Of a stretch of DNA of 64,000 nucleotides, positions 43,592 to 50,955 are shown piece after piece. The notes below the pieces were generated by a model that did no database searches, had not been told where the DNA came from, and worked only from the letters and a program-made list of their open reading frames with translations. This DNA comes from Flavobacteriales bacterium (GTDB lineage Bacteria; Bacteroidota; Bacteroidia; Flavobacteriales_F; PHOS-HE28). The stretch lies in assembly GCA_016788205.1 (NCBI GenBank), contig JAEUTA010000011.1, positions 62,001 to 126,000 of the forward strand. The letters run 5' to 3'. Both the position numbers and the translations under genes were made by a program. Each line of letters begins with the position of its first letter. Position 1 is the stretch's first letter.

Positions 43592-45102
43592 TTCAACAGG
43601 TGCTTCACGAACTTCAACAGATCCTTCTTGTACACCGGGTGCTCGTTCCCGATTATCTCGACGGCCAGTGAACCGGTGCAGTTGCCCACGAAACCGATGA
43701 CGGCCGGGTCCATGCCTGCTTTGGCACACAGAGCGGTCACACTTAGTACCGCATCGCCGGCGCCAACGCTGTCCTTGATGCGTGTGGCAAAGGCCGGCGT
43801 CAACGATTGCGCCTTGCCACGGCGGTAGATGCTACCCTTCTGGCCCAGGGTGATCTGCACTTCGTTGGCGTGCGTGATCTCCTGCAACTGGTCGATCAAT
43901 CCATCCAGTGGTTCACGTTTCGCGCCGAACGGCAGGCGCAATTCGGCCTCGTCGATGCTGATGTAATCCACGCGGCCGTACTTCGTGATGTAGTTGTAGC
44001 CGTAGTTGTTGCTGTTGGTCTGCGCGTTAACCACCAAGTACTTGCCGCTCTTCTGCAAGAGGTCGATGATGGCAGGGCTCATCACACCATGACCGAAGTC
44101 GGCGACGAGCGCGAGGTCACAATCGGGCAACTTCTTCTTCAGCGCTTCCATGATGTCCGCTTCCAACGCACCGCTCACGGGTTCGTCGTTCATGAAGGTG
44201 ACCTCGAAGAGTTTGATGCTGAGGTAATGGTCCAGGTAGCGACGCTTGATCGGCGTGGGGCCATCCGGACGAACGAAGTAGGTGCGCTGAACCCCAGGGC
44301 TCAGCTTCTCCTCGATCATCTCACGGCGTTCATCCTTCGCACCCAGACAGGTGATCAGATCAACGCTTCCGGCGAACTGCTCCAGGTGGTTTGCGATCGC
44401 GAGCACACCACCGGCGTAGGCTTCTTCGCGCAACAGGATGCTGCTGATCGTGGGCGACTTGCTGCTCTTGCCGAGGGGACGGCAGTAGTGGTACTCGTCG
44501 ATGATCGTATCACCGATCACGAGCACTTTCAATTTCTTCAGCGCCTCGAGATCGGCGACGATGGCATCGGCATCGAAGCGTTTGCGGAAACCAGCGAGGA
44601 AACTCTGTACACTGTCATCCAGCGGACTGAAGTGCGCGTTGATGAGCGTGCTACTGCTGAACTGGATCTCTTCGGTGAAGTGGAGCTTCCCTCCCACTGC
44701 GATCGCGGCGGCTTCCTCCTTCGCGATCATCCCGGTCACGTCCTTCGAACGGTCTTTGTAGTCCTGGCCCTTCACGTAGAGATCGGGCTTCAGGAGCTTG
44801 ATCGTCTCGATGGCGGTTTCCCATTTGTTCAGGCCAACGTAGTCCACCGCACCGAGCGCCGCGATCGCTTCCATGCGCAGGCTTTCGGTGAAAACAGGGC
44901 GGCCCGGGCCTTTGTTCACGAACCGATCCGGTGTGACGGTCACGATGAGCACATCAGCGTCCTTCTTCGCGGCTTCGAAGTGTTTCATGTGCCCCAGGTG
45001 GAGCAGGTCGAAACAGCCGTGGCACAGCGCGACACGTTTGCCTGCGGCCTTATGCTTCGCGATGACGGAAGCGAGTTCGTCGAGGGGAAAGATCTTGTTC
45101 AT
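43588..45102 (-). CDS. Bifunctional heptose nucleotidyltransferase/kinase, HldE-like with reversed domain order
   Basis: This encodes 504 aa. Residues ~1-150 form a cytidylyltransferase-fold domain with HGCFDLLHLGHMKH (HxGH at 35-38) and LYVKGQDYKD, like the nucleotidyltransferase part of HldE. Residues ~165-504 form a PfkB-type kinase with VLVIGDTIIDEYHYC, PTISSILLREEAYAGGVLAIANHL and the catalytic GAGD at 447-450. In E. coli HldE the kinase comes first, so the order is reversed here. The likely product is a nucleotide-activated D-glycero-manno-heptose; which nucleotide is used cannot be decided. It is followed by a GmhA-like gene (4-nt overlap). No GmhB phosphatase is seen in the window. 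Confidence 0.85.
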   Translation of the reverse strand: MNKIFPLDELASVIAKHKAAGKRVALCHGCFDLLHLGHMKHFEAAKKDADVLIVTVTPDRFVNKGPGRPVFTESLRMEAIAALGAVDYVGLNKWETAIETIKLLKPDLYVKGQDYKDRSKDVTGMIAKEEAAAIAVGGKLHFTEEIQFSSSTLINAHFSPLDDSVQSFLAGFRKRFDADAIVADLEALKKLKVLVIGDTIIDEYHYCRPLGKSSKSPTISSILLREEAYAGGVLAIANHLEQFAGSVDLITCLGAKDERREMIEEKLSPGVQRTYFVRPDGPTPIKRRYLDHYLSIKLFEVTFMNDEPVSGALEADIMEALKKKLPDCDLALVADFGHGVMSPAIIDLLQKSGKYLVVNAQTNSNNYGYNYITKYGRVDYISIDEAELRLPFGAKREPLDGLIDQLQEITHANEVQITLGQKGSIYRRGKAQSLTPAFATRIKDSVGAGDAVLSVTALCAKAGMDPAVIGFVGNCTGSLAVEIIGNEHPVYKKDLLKFVKHLLK

Positions 45103-45111
45103 AGGAGATGG

Positions 45112-45296
45112 AACGCTGATGACGCGGATGAAGCAGATCTACCCTGATAATTCAAACTCCCCTTGTCGGACGTGCCTGCAACTACCACCATCCCAGAAAA
45201 TCTCAGATCCGTGTTCACCAGCTCGATCAGCGTTATCCGTGTTCTATTCATCTCAGATCCGTGTTCATCAGTCTCATCAGCGCTATCTGCGTTCCC
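45112..45296. repeat. Tandem and inverted copies of a ~50-bp intergenic repeat
   Basis: Two direct copies with exact 50-base period start at 45200 and 45250, each beginning ATCTCAGATCCGTGTTCA and sharing ATCAGCG and a T/C-rich end. A third, shorter copy lies in inverted orientation at about 45112-45140; its reverse complement starts CAGATCTGCTTCATCCGCG and shares TCATCAGCGTTCC. The array fills most of the 198-nt gap between two same-strand genes. The short frames running through it look spurious. It resembles dispersed intergenic repeats rather than CRISPR, as there are no unique spacers. Confidence 0.75.
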
Positions 45297-45300
45297 AATA

Positions 45301-46287
45301 TCATCCGAGGTATTTGAACCAGTCCTTCGTTGCTTCTGCGATGCTGCCCGGTTCCCACACGGGCGCTTCACGCCAGTAGTCGATGTTGGCGAGCATGGTC
45401 TTCACACCCTCCTCGAACTTCACTTTCGGCTTCCAGCCCAGTTCCTGCTGGATCCGTTTGGTGTCCGCGAAGGTCTGATCGGGTTCGCCGGGACGTTTCG
45501 GGATGTAGATCTTCTCGCCGCCGAGCAGGTCGCAAAGCAGGTTCACGCTGTACGTGCTTCCACTGCCCACATTGAAGATGCGGCCGGAGACATCATCGCG
45601 TTCACTGGCGGTGACGCAGGCATCGGCCACGTCGCTCACGAAGGTGAAGTCGCGCGTTTGCTGACCATCACCCACCACGGTGAATGGTTTGCCCGCGAGC
45701 TTTTGCGCCAGGAACACACCGAACACCGCACCGTACGTGCCGCTGGTGCGGGAGCGCGGACCGTACACGTTGAAGAAGCGCATGCTGGTGATGTTCATCT
45801 TGTACACGCTGGCCCAGTACATTGCGTACTCTTCGCCGAGGTACTTCGTCACCGCGTAAGGATACTGGCAACGGATGGGCGCGGTCTCTGGCGTCGGGTA
45901 GACATCAGGGATGCCATAGCAACTGGAAGATGCCGCGTAGATCACGCGCTTCACGCCGTGCTTGCGACAGGCCTCCAACACGCTCACCGTGCCGTTCACG
46001 TTGCTGTGGTGGTACTTCAACGGTTGTTCGATGCTCGGCACGATATCCGCCAGCGCCGCGAGGTGATACACGCGATCAATGCCCTTGAACAAGGGTTCGA
46101 TGCGCGCGTGATCGGCGATGTCCGCGATGTGGACGTGCAGCTTCGGCTCGTTCTTCAGATGATCGAGGTTGCGCGCATGGCCACTGCTGAGGTTGTCGAT
46201 CACGTGCACCTCGTGGCCGTCGTGCAGCAATCGTTCCACCAACCAACTCCCGATGAAGCCGCAGCCTCCTGTCACCAACGTTCTCAT
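45301..46287 (-). CDS. NAD-dependent nucleotide-sugar epimerase/dehydratase
   Basis: This 328-aa extended SDR has TLVTGGCGFIGSWLV (NAD-binding GxxGxxG), VYHLAALADIVPS, ASSSCYG (catalytic Ser), YPYAVTKYLGE with Tyr144/Lys148, MRFFNVYGPRSR, and VSDVADACVTA. It is similar in layout to UDP-glucose/UDP-N-acetylglucosamine 4-epimerases, but the context (heptose kinase/nucleotidyltransferase 198 nt downstream) leaves a heptose-modifying role open. Its ATG overlaps the methyltransferase stop by 4 nt. Substrate cannot be set by reading alone. Confidence 0.85.
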   Translation of the reverse strand: MRTLVTGGCGFIGSWLVERLLHDGHEVHVIDNLSSGHARNLDHLKNEPKLHVHIADIADHARIEPLFKGIDRVYHLAALADIVPSIEQPLKYHHSNVNGTVSVLEACRKHGVKRVIYAASSSCYGIPDVYPTPETAPIRCQYPYAVTKYLGEEYAMYWASVYKMNITSMRFFNVYGPRSRTSGTYGAVFGVFLAQKLAGKPFTVVGDGQQTRDFTFVSDVADACVTASERDDVSGRIFNVGSGSTYSVNLLCDLLGGEKIYIPKRPGEPDQTFADTKRIQQELGWKPKVKFEEGVKTMLANIDYWREAPVWEPGSIAEATKDWFKYLG

Positions 46288-47315
46288 GCCTTGCCTTTCA
46301 ATTTCTTCAGTGTGCGTTTGAACCCGCCGCCGGTCAAGGTGTCCACGTCCACCACGGCCTGCTCCAGTTTCTGTTTCCAGGTGCGCGTGCGCGAGGCGAT
46401 AACTTCCGGCAGCGCCTTGCGCCAGATGCGCGGAATGCCATGGATCTCCACATCGTTGATGATGTGCGCGCGGAACTCGAGGTCGAAGTCGTTCGCGCCG
46501 AGATGCGCCTCCACGTCGAAGTTGTCGGTGGGCTTCCAGGTGTAGGCGTGGTCTCGGATGTAGAGCGCACCACCGGGCTTCAGCACCCGCTTGAACTCAT
46601 CGACCATGTGGCGTACCAGGCGACTGTTCAGCTCCGGCAGCACTTGCACGCACATCACCAGATCCACCGATCCGTCAGGGATCAAGTCGCTGCGCCAGGT
46701 GGGAATGTGTTGGATGCCGCCTCTGCGCTCGAAGCGGTATGTGTCCGGGGCATCGATGTAATCCACGAACGGCACACCAAGTCCTTTGTAGTACAGGTGC
46801 TGCAGGCAGTACGAATTCACGATGGCGTCCATGCCGATGTAGCAAAGATCCGCATCCTGTGTGGCCCAAAGGTTCGCCTGACGGCCGTAGCCCGCTCCGA
46901 AGTCGAGCACCGTCCGGATGCGCGCACGCTCCGGCACCGGATACGACTGCGGCAACAGATGATCATGAGCGTTGTTCAAACCGACGCGCCTGTCGTAGAT
47001 CGAACCATCCAGATCCAACCCAAGTGATCCCGTGATCCGTTCATCGTTCGCGCGACTGGCTTTCACCAACGCCTCGACCCGCACATCGTTGATGTAGTCC
47101 GGATAGTCCGTGCGGAACCAGCTCATCCACTTCAGCAGATCCTCCGCCCCTCCGAATTTGAAGAAGTCGCTGACCACACCATCCTCGTACGTGCGTTTGC
47201 GCTTCTTCAATCCCACCTGATAGTCCCAGCGCGTCATCCATTCCGGAGCGTGCGAACGGTCCTTCTTCAACGCTTCGTGGAAGCGCGCTTCAAGGGCCTG
47301 TTCTTCTGGACGCAT
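46284..47315 (-). CDS. Class I methyltransferase-like protein
   Basis: This encodes 343 aa from the ATG at 47315, which shares one base with the upstream stop (TGATG). The N-terminal ~130 residues are helical and acidic/basic with no family I know. The core has IRTVLDFGAGYGRQANLWA (motif I), IGMDAIVNSYCLQ, VDLVMCVQVLPELNSRLVRHMVDEFKRVLKPGGALYIRDH. The C-terminal tail is basic (RTLKKLKGKA). It is placed between another methyltransferase and an epimerase in the sugar operon, so a glycan methylation role is likely. Confidence 0.75.
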   Translation of the reverse strand: MRPEEQALEARFHEALKKDRSHAPEWMTRWDYQVGLKKRKRTYEDGVVSDFFKFGGAEDLLKWMSWFRTDYPDYINDVRVEALVKASRANDERITGSLGLDLDGSIYDRRVGLNNAHDHLLPQSYPVPERARIRTVLDFGAGYGRQANLWATQDADLCYIGMDAIVNSYCLQHLYYKGLGVPFVDYIDAPDTYRFERRGGIQHIPTWRSDLIPDGSVDLVMCVQVLPELNSRLVRHMVDEFKRVLKPGGALYIRDHAYTWKPTDNFDVEAHLGANDFDLEFRAHIINDVEIHGIPRIWRKALPEVIASRTRTWKQKLEQAVVDVDTLTGGGFKRTLKKLKGKA

Positions 47316-48130
47316 CAGTTCTTGTCGGCAGTGATGCGTACGCTGAAGGTCTTCGTCGGCCAACCCACTTCGGGGTAGCTCGCTTTCACCGCTTCAGGCA
47401 GATAGACCGCGCAGAGCGTGTTGCTCACGTGGTAGATGCGCTTGCGGTGTTCGTCGCTCGGTGCACCGTCGAGGATCCCACGGAACACCTGCCAGTTGGG
47501 TTTCTCGTAACCGAGGCCGTAGTCGTGCCACACGATGATCGACTTGTCATCCTTCAACAACGTGAACGCGTTGCGCGTGTCGATAGTGACGCCGGGATAC
47601 TGGTGATCGGCATCCACGAAGATCATGTCACAGGTGCCCTTCAGCGCGCTGAAATCGTAGGTCTGAGTGTTGTGTTCGATGATGCGGATGTTCGGGAGGT
47701 TGCGGCTATACAGGTGCGCAGCACGTACGGCGGCATCCGGTGCACCGATGCTCTTCATCTCCGCAGCTCCAAAGCTCATCGCGATCACCTCCTTCATCAA
47801 CGGCGACACGTTCGCGAGGCTTTCACCACGCCAGCTCCCGAACTCGATGTAGCGACCGTTCGGGAAACGCTTTGCCAATGCGCGCAACAGCGCGAAGTCG
47901 GTGACGCGACTAGTGCCGTCCAAGTAGGTGTACTTGGTGATCGTGTCATCGAGATCCGGTGCGATGTCGCGGATGTCGATCGTCGGCAGGCCTTTCGCCA
48001 GGCCGTAGGTCTTTATCACGTGATCGCGGCAGTCCTCCTCCATGGTGAAATGGAAGAGGCCTTTCAACACACGCTTCGGTTGCGTGAGACAGAGTCGCAG
48101 GAACGGGCCCGCCAGATGCCAGTTGCCCAT
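47315..48130 (-). CDS. Class I methyltransferase, Methyltransf_24/CmcI-like
   Basis: This encodes 271 aa. Core motifs: GRYIEFGSWRGESLANVSPLM (motif I), NIRIIEHNTQTYDF, CDMIFVDADHQYPGVTIDTRNAFTLL and SIIVWHDYGLGYE. The pair FVDADHxYxGV and WHDYG is typical of Methyltransf_24 and cephalosporin-hydroxylase-like O-methyltransferases found in polysaccharide clusters, where metal-bound Asp/His positions the hydroxyl acceptor. The N-terminal ~60 residues precede the domain and contain a basic helix. The gene is coupled to neighbours by 1-nt overlaps at both ends. Confidence 0.78.
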   Translation of the reverse strand: MGNWHLAGPFLRLCLTQPKRVLKGLFHFTMEEDCRDHVIKTYGLAKGLPTIDIRDIAPDLDDTITKYTYLDGTSRVTDFALLRALAKRFPNGRYIEFGSWRGESLANVSPLMKEVIAMSFGAAEMKSIGAPDAAVRAAHLYSRNLPNIRIIEHNTQTYDFSALKGTCDMIFVDADHQYPGVTIDTRNAFTLLKDDKSIIVWHDYGLGYEKPNWQVFRGILDGAPSDEHRKRIYHVSNTLCAVYLPEAVKASYPEVGWPTKTFSVRITADKN

Positions 48131-49251
48131 CAGCTAGCGAAGTAGGCTTTGATGGACGAGATCACATGCATCACCTGCTCATCGGTGAGTTCGGCGAAGA
48201 CGGGCAGGCTCAGGATCGTCGCGGTCTGTTTCTCCGTCACCGGGAAGTCGCCGCACTTGTAGCCCAGGTAAGCTGCGGCCTGTTGCAGGTGGATGGGCAC
48301 CGGATAGTGGATCTTGGTATCGATGCCGTTGTCGGCCAGGAACTGCTTCAAAGCATCGCGCTTCGTGGTCTGCACGATGAAGGTGTGGTACACCGCACGT
48401 TCACCGCCGCGATCATTCGGCAACAGCAGATCACCCACACCGGCAAGACCGTGTTGGTACATGCCAGCGATCGCACGACGACGTTCGGTCCAACGCGGCA
48501 GCTCGCGCATCTTCACGTTGAGGATCGCCGCCTGCAGGTTGTCCAAGCGCGAATTGTAGCTGAAGAAGTCGCTGTGGTCCCTGTCGCGCATGCCGTGGTT
48601 GCGGGCTTTCAACAGCTGCGTCGCAAGGGCATCATCGTTCGTGGTGATCACACCGCCGTCGCCAGCAGCAGCCAGGTTCTTCAGCGGGTGCAGGCTGAAG
48701 CAGCCTGTGGTGCCGAAGGAGCCGACGTGCTTGCCATCCAACTTGGCACCGATCGCCTGTGCGCAATCCTCGATCAGATGCAGACCATGCTCTTTCGCGA
48801 TCGCGATCAATTCGCTCATGTGCGCAGGACGGCCGGTAAGGTGTACCGCGATGATGGCCTTGGTCTTCGACGTGATGGCTTTGCGCACCGCTGCGGGATC
48901 GAGGTTCATGTCGTCCAGCACATCGGCGAAGACCGGCGTGGCACCAGCCAGCGCGATGCTGCTACCGCTCGCGAGGTAGGAGTTCGGTGCGGTGATCACT
49001 TCATCACCCTTGCCAATGCCAAGCGCCATCAAACTCAGGAAAAGCGCATCCGTGCCGTTGGCGACACCGATGGCGTACTTCGTTCCGCACAGCTCCGCGA
49101 ACGACTTCTCGAACTGCGCCAGCTCATCACCGAGGATGAACGCACCGCTATCCAGCAGCGCACCGATCCGTTCCAACACTTCGGCCTTGATGTCCGCGTA
49201 CTGCGCACCAAGGTTTACATACGGCACTTTGATCGCTGTCGCCACCGCCAT
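48130..49251 (-). CDS. DegT/DnrJ/EryC1 sugar aminotransferase (second copy)
   Basis: This 373-aa PLP enzyme has YVNLGAQYADIKAEV at the start, IGVANGTDALFLSLMALGIGKGDEVI, EDCAQAIGA and CFSLHPLKNLAAAGDGG with the Schiff-base Lys191. The C-terminal IHYPVPIHLQQAAAYLGYKCGDFPVTEK is standard. It transfers an amino group from glutamate to a keto sugar-nucleotide. The adjacent NeuD-like acyltransferase could then N-acylate that amine. The two flanking epimerase/dehydratases could make the keto substrate. It is only moderately similar to the FdtB-like enzyme at 15826, so a different sugar is expected. Confidence 0.88.
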   Translation of the reverse strand: MAVATAIKVPYVNLGAQYADIKAEVLERIGALLDSGAFILGDELAQFEKSFAELCGTKYAIGVANGTDALFLSLMALGIGKGDEVITAPNSYLASGSSIALAGATPVFADVLDDMNLDPAAVRKAITSKTKAIIAVHLTGRPAHMSELIAIAKEHGLHLIEDCAQAIGAKLDGKHVGSFGTTGCFSLHPLKNLAAAGDGGVITTNDDALATQLLKARNHGMRDRDHSDFFSYNSRLDNLQAAILNVKMRELPRWTERRRAIAGMYQHGLAGVGDLLLPNDRGGERAVYHTFIVQTTKRDALKQFLADNGIDTKIHYPVPIHLQQAAAYLGYKCGDFPVTEKQTATILSLPVFAELTDEQVMHVISSIKAYFAS

Positions 49252-50231
49252 CAGTTCAGGTGGATGCGTTGCATCCGTTTCACGTTGAAGTAACGGTCGT
49301 CGTTGAGGCTGTCGGGGATCGCACCCGCGTCGAAGGCTCTCTTCAGATCGCGCACGGCATCTTCCAGGCTATGTGTGGCCACGAAGCCGATGTCCTTCTT
49401 GATCTTCTCGCTGCTCACGTGGTAGCTGCGCAGATCATCGGTCGGTGTGGTGACGATGCGCACATGATCACCGATGACGTTGCGCACCATGCCTGCGATC
49501 TCGCTGATGGTGAAATTGTCGTAGCCCGCGTTCCAGATTTTGCCCGCGATGCGCTCCTTGGGCAGCACCAGCAGTTGCACGTAGAGGTCCGTCATGTCCT
49601 CAATGTGGATGTTGGGTCGCTTCTGCGTGCCGCCGAACACGGTGATCTCACCTTTGTTCACCGCGAGATTGGTAAGGATGTTTACACTGAGGTCAAGACG
49701 CAAGCGTTTCCCATACCCACACACCGTTGCGGGGCGGATCGTCACCGTGGTGAAGTCGTCGCTCTGGAACGGCGCAAGGATCTCCTCGCACATCATCTTG
49801 AACTTGGAGTAATCCGTGAGCGGCTCCAGCACCATGTCCTCGGTCACGTTCGGCTCTTCCTTGATGCCGTAGACGCTGCTGCTGCTCGCGTAGATGAAAC
49901 GTTGCACGCCGCTCTCCTTGCTGATGCGCACCAGCGGCTCGAAAGCATCCAGGTTGATGCCCTTCCCCAACTCCGGATTCAACTCGAAGCTGGGATCGTT
50001 GCTGATGCAAGCGAGGTGGATCACGGCGTCCTGGCCAGCCAACAACTTCCTCAGCAGCGCCTGGTCGCGGATGTCGCCCTTCACGGCGTTGAGGCGTTCA
50101 TGCTTGGGCAGCACCTCCTCCCCGTAGATCATCAGATCCAGCACGGTCACGTTGTACCCCTTGTCCAGCAGCTTCGGCACGAGCACCGAGCCCACGTATC
50201 CGGCACCGCCGGTGATGAAGATGTTCTTCAC
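49251..50231 (-). CDS. NAD-dependent epimerase/dehydratase (extended SDR)
   Basis: This 326-aa protein has NIFITGGAGYVGSVLVPKLL (NAD site), DAVIHLACISNDPSFELNP, YASSSSVYG, and DYSKFK with Tyr141/Lys145. The HLACISNDPSFELNP block is characteristic of a sub-group of SDRs found in polysaccharide loci rather than classical GalE. TIRPATVCGYGKRLRLDLSVNILTNLA follows. The function could be epimerisation, dehydration or reduction of a nucleotide sugar, perhaps the heptose made by the HldE-like enzyme. Coupled by 1 nt (TGATG) downstream and 4 nt upstream. Confidence 0.85.
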   Translation of the reverse strand: MKNIFITGGAGYVGSVLVPKLLDKGYNVTVLDLMIYGEEVLPKHERLNAVKGDIRDQALLRKLLAGQDAVIHLACISNDPSFELNPELGKGINLDAFEPLVRISKESGVQRFIYASSSSVYGIKEEPNVTEDMVLEPLTDYSKFKMMCEEILAPFQSDDFTTVTIRPATVCGYGKRLRLDLSVNILTNLAVNKGEITVFGGTQKRPNIHIEDMTDLYVQLLVLPKERIAGKIWNAGYDNFTISEIAGMVRNVIGDHVRIVTTPTDDLRSYHVSSEKIKKDIGFVATHSLEDAVRDLKRAFDAGAIPDSLNDDRYFNVKRMQRIHLN

Positions 50232-50887
50232 AGTTCCTTCGTTTCGTTCAGTTGTTCAATGACACGTGGCGGGGCGCCCACCACCTTGGTGAACGGCTCA
50301 ACACGGTCCAGCACTACGGTACCTGCGCCGCAGACCGCACCGCGACCAACGCTCGCATCAGGTATGACCAACGTGCCTGTGCCGAGAAAGGCATCTTGTT
50401 CAATGCGTACACGCCCGGCTGTATGCACGCCTGGTCCAAGGTTCGCACCGTCCTCGATCACATTGTCGTGGTCAATAGTGGCACCCGTGTGGATGTTGAC
50501 GCTATCGCCGATCACAGTGCCGGTCACCAGAATGACGCCCTGGCCGATGTAGCAGCCTTCGCCGATGCTCACGTCCGGGTCACGCACCACCGTCGGGTGT
50601 ATGGCGTTGATGAGATCGACACCTAGCCGTTTGAGTTCAGTCCCAAGCGCACGGCGTTTCGCATTGTCCCCGATGGCCACGATACCGGCTTCAATACCAT
50701 GCGATCGGAGCAATTCCGGAATGTCCTTCATGGCACCGACCACTGGTACGCCGTTGATGGAGAGGGACTTTTTCGCCGGATCGTCGTCAATGAAACCCAC
50801 GACCTCGTGCTCACCGACGGCGCGTAGCACCTCCAGCACCACTTTGGCATGGCCGTCGGCTCTGGCCCCGATGATCAAAGACTTCAT
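50228..50887 (-). CDS. NeuD/PglD-family sugar O/N-acyltransferase
   Basis: This 219-aa protein has an N-terminal Rossmann-like PglD domain (LIIGARADGHAKVVLEVL, GFIDDDPAKKS, AIGDNAKRRAL) and a C-terminal left-handed beta helix with hexapeptide repeats (IGEGCYIGQGVILVTGTVIGDSVNIHTGATIDHDNVIEDGANLGPGVHTAG). The His in DHDN is at the position of the catalytic base of PglD. Such enzymes acetylate a sugar-nucleotide amine or hydroxyl. As first gene of the operon with the DegT enzyme it most likely N-acylates the amino sugar. Confidence 0.88.
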   Translation of the reverse strand: MKSLIIGARADGHAKVVLEVLRAVGEHEVVGFIDDDPAKKSLSINGVPVVGAMKDIPELLRSHGIEAGIVAIGDNAKRRALGTELKRLGVDLINAIHPTVVRDPDVSIGEGCYIGQGVILVTGTVIGDSVNIHTGATIDHDNVIEDGANLGPGVHTAGRVRIEQDAFLGTGTLVIPDASVGRGAVCGAGTVVLDRVEPFTKVVGAPPRVIEQLNETKEL

Positions 50888-50904
50888 GTTCCGGAAAAAG
50901 CACG

Positions 50905-50912
50905 CGAATTTA
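50905..50912 (-). promoter_or_regulatory. Possible -7 element for the NeuD/epimerase/aminotransferase operon
   Basis: On the minus strand this is TAAATTCG, matching TAnnTT(T/C)G, 17 bases before the start codon at 50887. It lies in the 68-nt divergent gap, which also holds TATCTTGC on the plus strand (50931-50938) before the T9SS gene. Confidence 0.45.
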
Positions 50913-50955
50913 GGACTCAGGATGGTGCGTTATCTTGCAGAACCAACCTATTCCC

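Noticed and set aside
43807..45147. 446-codon plus-strand open frame
   Set aside because: Mirror of the HldE-like gene, which has an HxGH and GAGD site on the other strand.
45200..45296. Possible CRISPR-like array
   Set aside because: Only two direct copies with no unique spacers and no cas genes nearby.
45099..45371. 90-codon minus-strand frame in the repeat spacer
   Set aside because: It consists of the intergenic repeat units and partly overlaps the epimerase; spurious.
49260..50552. 430-codon plus-strand open frame
   Set aside because: Mirror of the epimerase and NeuD genes; no recognisable domain.
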